DNA of 64,000 nucleotides from Sipunculus nudus (taxonomy: Eukaryota; Annelida; Sipuncula; Golfingiida; Sipunculidae): the NCBI GenBank assembly GCA_026874595.1, contig CM049314.1, positions 38,547,229-38,611,228 of the forward strand, in the 5' to 3' direction. This document shows, piece by piece, positions 60,203-64,000 of this stretch. The notes beneath the pieces are model-generated. The model ran no database searches, was not told the DNA's origin, and worked only from the letters and a program-made list of their open reading frames with translations. Each line of letters opens with the position of its first letter. Positions within the stretch are counted from its first letter, which is position 1. The translations under genes were made by a program, and so were the position numbers.

Positions 60203-61400
60203 GTTGAGAGAGAGAGAGATTTTGATTGTACTATATCGAACAATTTGTTGAGAGGAAGAGAGAGAGAGAGAGAGCGAGGAAAGGGGGGGGGGGGGGACGT
60301 CGGATCTATAGTGTAGATACGGAGTGAAGACTGTAACGTTCAATGATATTTTATTAATATTTTATTTTTTTAATTGGAATGATGTACGCACTTCTAACAA
60401 TTATTACGTCTCACGTACTGCAGATTTCGTTTTTAAGACAACACTCATTCATGAATACTGACATAATACAAGTTCATTATTTTGATCCTGTTTGGTTTAT
60501 ACATATATACATATTTCTGAAACCTCACTTGGAAATAATGTCAACATTTTCGAGATTAATGAGAAATATAAAAAAACAAAATTAGACACAAGACATTGTT
60601 GACATCATGGCCGACCCACCAAGACTAAAACAGACATTACGGGGAGCCGTTGCATGATAATGTTCAAGTGCCACCACCGTCGGTCATAATATAAATGCTG
60701 AGGAACGGGAGGAGGGGGGGGGGGGATTGAGCACCAGATATGATTGAATAAAATGTATTATCACGGAAAATGCAGTCCTCACTTCAAAAAGAAAATGTCC
60801 GAACAGTGGATATGCAGTAATGGGCCTAAGAAGTCACCCTTCCACCAAAAGTCGTTTCTATTCAAAACTAACCTCTTCCTGTTAAGCACTGTGGGACAGC
60901 CAGGACTACTTATCTCATCTGACAAAAATTAAAATAAAAATTTGTTAATATTTCGAGCATAAGTTTTGTTTACATTTCTAATAGGTATGCTAACAAAATA
61001 TTACTTATTCCGTTCTTATTCCTTATTACGTCCTTGTCACAAAAAAAATCCATGCATGTTTATGCAATTTGCCATGACATAATTCTTATCCAACGTAAGT
61101 GAACAGTCTACATTAAATTCATTACCCCATTCACTACGTTTATACCTATACGCCATCTGTGTATGAGGAGCCCTGGAGCCTGTTGGTCGCAGATTCCAAA
61201 GCCCACAAACCCTAACCGGCACAGTCGTACCTTTGTGAGTCCGATTCTGCGCAATGTGAGAAAAAGTATGTTGATGTATGTTACGATCTCATAAACCAAT
61301 TGTATCTGTAGCTTTGTAAACACAATTTTACAAACATTTCCAATCAATTTGTCCATGTAAGCGTTTCATATAAAACTGTTTGGTCAGCCACCAAGGGCAA
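60203..61400. other. 3' region of TNF copy 2 and end of duplicated unit 2
   Basis: GA repeats and poly-G after the stop (60210-60297; the coding end is partly repeated there as TTGTACTATATCG), then AATAAA at 60747-60752. Sequence matching 52160-52660 runs to about 61400. Confidence 0.75.
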
Positions 61401-61574
61401 CACAACTGTCATAAGTGTCAAAGCTGAGTTTTAAGTGGCCATTAAAGAAAAATATAAAATAACAGTGCATGAATATTTAGCGTACACATAGCCGTATATA
61501 GGCGCAATACTGCATGTTCAACTGTATATTTTGTTTCGCAATACTTTTAATTCAAAATAAAAAAGTAATATAGA

Positions 61575-61622
<48 letters not shown>

Positions 61623-63589
61623 TTATATAATTATATGTTTTATATGTATGTATGTATGTATATATATATATATATATATATATAAAGGACATCAACGATT
61701 TTATAAAAGATTTCAAATGGTCACCAATATTCATTTTTCTTTACACAATTAGGTTTCACATATCGGCATATTTTATATTATTTTATATACAGAAAAACAG
61801 GTTAGAAAGAATCTTGCGTTTTCCTGCTTTTTTGTTTCTACGAATAAATATTTTGCAAAAGCAAAATCTGTGTATGACTTATTGTTTAAATGAATGTGCT
61901 ACGTGAACAATAGATGCTAACCTATGTATAACATATTCCCACCTATACTCGGGTTACCCTTTTGTTTGTGAATATTTTAAATTCGCGATGTTGCCGAAGG
62001 GGAAATTATCACGACTTCCCATCTATATACATGTACATTCGTATATACTGCTGCCCATTTAAGCATCTCTCGGTCATTATCTTTGCTTGTAGCAGTACAA
62101 GGCAAAATATTGATATCAGTTTTGCTTATAGCCTAATGATATGTTAGGCATCATATATAGTTTTTCGAGGCGTGGGTCATACATGGCTTCGCAAGGAGAA
62201 GCCGAGCGTATGACATGGTTAACAACCGCCGAGAATTCTTCATGATTTGCATTAAATTTCACTAGGCTATAAGTGGTTTGTTCCACATGCCTCCCCCCTA
62301 TCATTCCTATCAACTGTTTTTTCTAATGCCCCGGTCTTCCACTGATATTCGAGCCCCGACCTGGTCTGGTTCTCATTTAGCTGCATTAATGCGGCGTATG
62401 ATCCTGCATACCAATGCATAAAAAAGATGCAGAACTTGTATATTTTGCTATAAAAAAACTCGTAGAATTCAAATACTGTGTTGATGGGAAAGGGAAACTT
62501 ATGTAATCTTGGAAAGAAAACAGAATTCGTTTAGAAAATCTGTGTATGCAACCCCGAGGCTTTAAATCTTTCCCGAATTAGAACGAGAGCTGCAAAGCTG
62601 GCAGTTGATATGTTGAACAAGTTAACTCTCGAGGACGCCAGCACCCTGCAGGCAACCAAGAAAAGATGTTTATTGCAACTTATACATCACCACTGACCAT
62701 GGTACAATGTCTTCTACTCGATATGTAAAGTACATTTAACACGCTTTCGATAAAAATTATCTTGGATTTATATGAATACTATACTTTGAGGGGAGGTATC
62801 GTAATATTATCGTATTATATTATCGTTGCACACGTAGTTTCTTCAAAAAGATCTTCCAGGGCTCTCGCACAGCGGATAATTTACAACAATTTATAAATAG
62901 GTTTACCAGTAAGCTATTGACGTGTTGCAAGGACAACCACTGGGGCCGAGGTACTATATGCTAATCAGATCAGACCTCGTGTATTTCTTATTTGGAAACT
63001 TTCATGCAAGTTTGTACAGTTAGATCAAAGGCAAAAAACTGAGACAATAAATAATAACAAATCTTTTTATGTTATCATTAGATCAAATACTGGCATCATA
63101 TATTTTAAAAAATCTTTTATCTAATCTGCCTATACAGTATTAAAAGTTGTTAAATATCCCCGTGTTAATATTTCAAATTTTTAAGACTTTACCCTCATAT
63201 TGAATAATTTATATAATAATCCACATATGTAATTAACTGTATGGTGAGATTGCAAAAACGGAATCCTCGCGAAACACTAGAAAGTGGTAATCGCGCCACT
63301 ATTACCCCGTGATTAAAAAAAATCTAAAAAAAATCGTATGCCATCCTGCTTAGAGTCGGTAAGATAGATTATTTATCCTTCATCACAAGGCGAGTAAGAT
63401 CCATGTAAACCAATCTTGTGAGAAATGGTGATGTTGGCAGTCATTTATCGATTGAATCTCTACTAGGATTATATAATTGATGGAGGGGCGGGGATAGGAG
63501 TTGTGACTACCATTGCCATTTTAGTATTAGTATTAGTATTAGTATATATATATGTATATATATATATATATATATATTATTATTATTAT
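61401..63589. other. Gene-free stretch
   Basis: AT-rich, with (TA)n tracts at 61579-61619 and 61647-61684 and an AGTATT/(TA)n/(ATT)n cluster at 63517-63593. Frames of 60-85 codons have no family resemblance. Confidence 0.6.
61579..61684. repeat. Two (TA)n tracts
   Basis: TA tracts separated by about 30 bp, with TATG repeats before the second. Confidence 0.95.
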
Positions 63590-63593
63590 TATT
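63517..63593. repeat. (AGTATT)n, (TA)n and (ATT)n cluster
   Basis: TTAGTA hexamers, then TA, then ATT repeats directly before the dispersed repeat. Confidence 0.92.
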
Positions 63594-64000
63594 AAGGAAT
63601 CTAATATCAACAGATCACGTAGTCCTGACGAGCCTTAATCTTGATATGGAGATAAAAGAAATCAGATTCTGTAACACTATAGGCAGCGGGAAATGTCTAG
63701 GGGAATGAATAAAGAAGTCAGTGTTTTTTTTGTTAACAAATAACTATAATTTATTCTTAAAACAACCCTACAATACTCTACATCAGTACAATTACACAGT
63801 ACAACAACAGTACAACAGCAACTCAATACAATCACACAGCTTAATTAACAAAGTGCATTTTACCTGGATACCACCACTGTCACAGCGACAAGCCCTTTAA
63901 AATGGATAAACCGAATGAACAGATCACACAAATCTTCTCAGAGAATAATAGTCCAATGTAATAAAAAAAAATCAATCTACTGTAATCCAAAAGTGAAATC
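63594..64000. repeat. Dispersed repeat family, copy 2 (cut by the window edge)
   Basis: Matches 28530-29000 in the same orientation; see that entry. The match runs to the last base, so the copy continues outside. Confidence 0.8.

Larger units (their letters stand above)
53215..61400 (+). repeat. Segmental duplication, unit 2
   Basis: Co-linear partner of 45205-52700. It contains a SINE (53405-53702) and a TGACCT repeat block (53790-54240) that unit 1 lacks or has lost. Confidence 0.9.

Overview
The window looks like nuclear DNA of an invertebrate, most likely a mollusc and probably a bivalve. Genes are split by long AT-rich introns with canonical GT-AG ends. Dinucleotide (AT)n tracts recur every few kilobases, and tRNA-derived SINEs, an LTR element and tandem/foldback repeats fill most of the sequence. 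An innexin-type channel, an invertebrate-style UDP-glycosyltransferase and TNF-ligand genes fit a lophotrochozoan. The species assignment is inference; nothing in the window names it.

Layout. (1) 1-5.6 kb: no gene recognised, one SINE at 4.3 kb. (2) 5.6-17.0 kb, plus strand: nine 3' exons (329 codons) of a zinc-dependent medium-chain alcohol dehydrogenase, whose N-terminal exon(s) are not seen. Its first visible intron is filled by an 84-bp minisatellite that copies the exon end together with its splice donor. A later intron holds a GA-rich minisatellite and another has a GC donor. (3) 19.4-20.9 kb, minus strand: an intronless UDP-glycosyltransferase, complete from signal peptide to C-terminal anchor but broken by one in-frame stop inside the family signature. 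(4) 21.4-25.2 kb: an LTR retrotransposon with 4-bp target duplications and only a broken gag-like region inside. (5) 25.5-42.1 kb: two diverged copies of one segment (about 25.56-27.6 and 38.98-42.1 kb), each with a conserved splice-donor site on the minus strand. Between them lie dispersed repeats and, at 34.2-36.5 kb on the minus strand, a two-exon innexin-like channel gene. (6) 45.2-61.4 kb: a tandem segmental duplication carrying two TNF-superfamily ligand genes on the plus strand, each of five coding exons with matching phases (356 and 332 aa). (7) 61.4-64 kb: no gene; the edge holds a second copy of a dispersed repeat seen at 28.5 kb.

The genes do not form a pathway. The dehydrogenase and glycosyltransferase are metabolic or detoxification enzymes, the innexin is a membrane channel, and the TNF ligands are type II membrane signalling proteins. 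The points most worth attention are the in-frame splice-donor minisatellite in the dehydrogenase, the young TNF pair whose predicted furin site differs between copies, the single stop in the glycosyltransferase signature, and the duplicated segment lying upstream of two unrelated genes. All exon borders were read by eye from splice consensus and phase.
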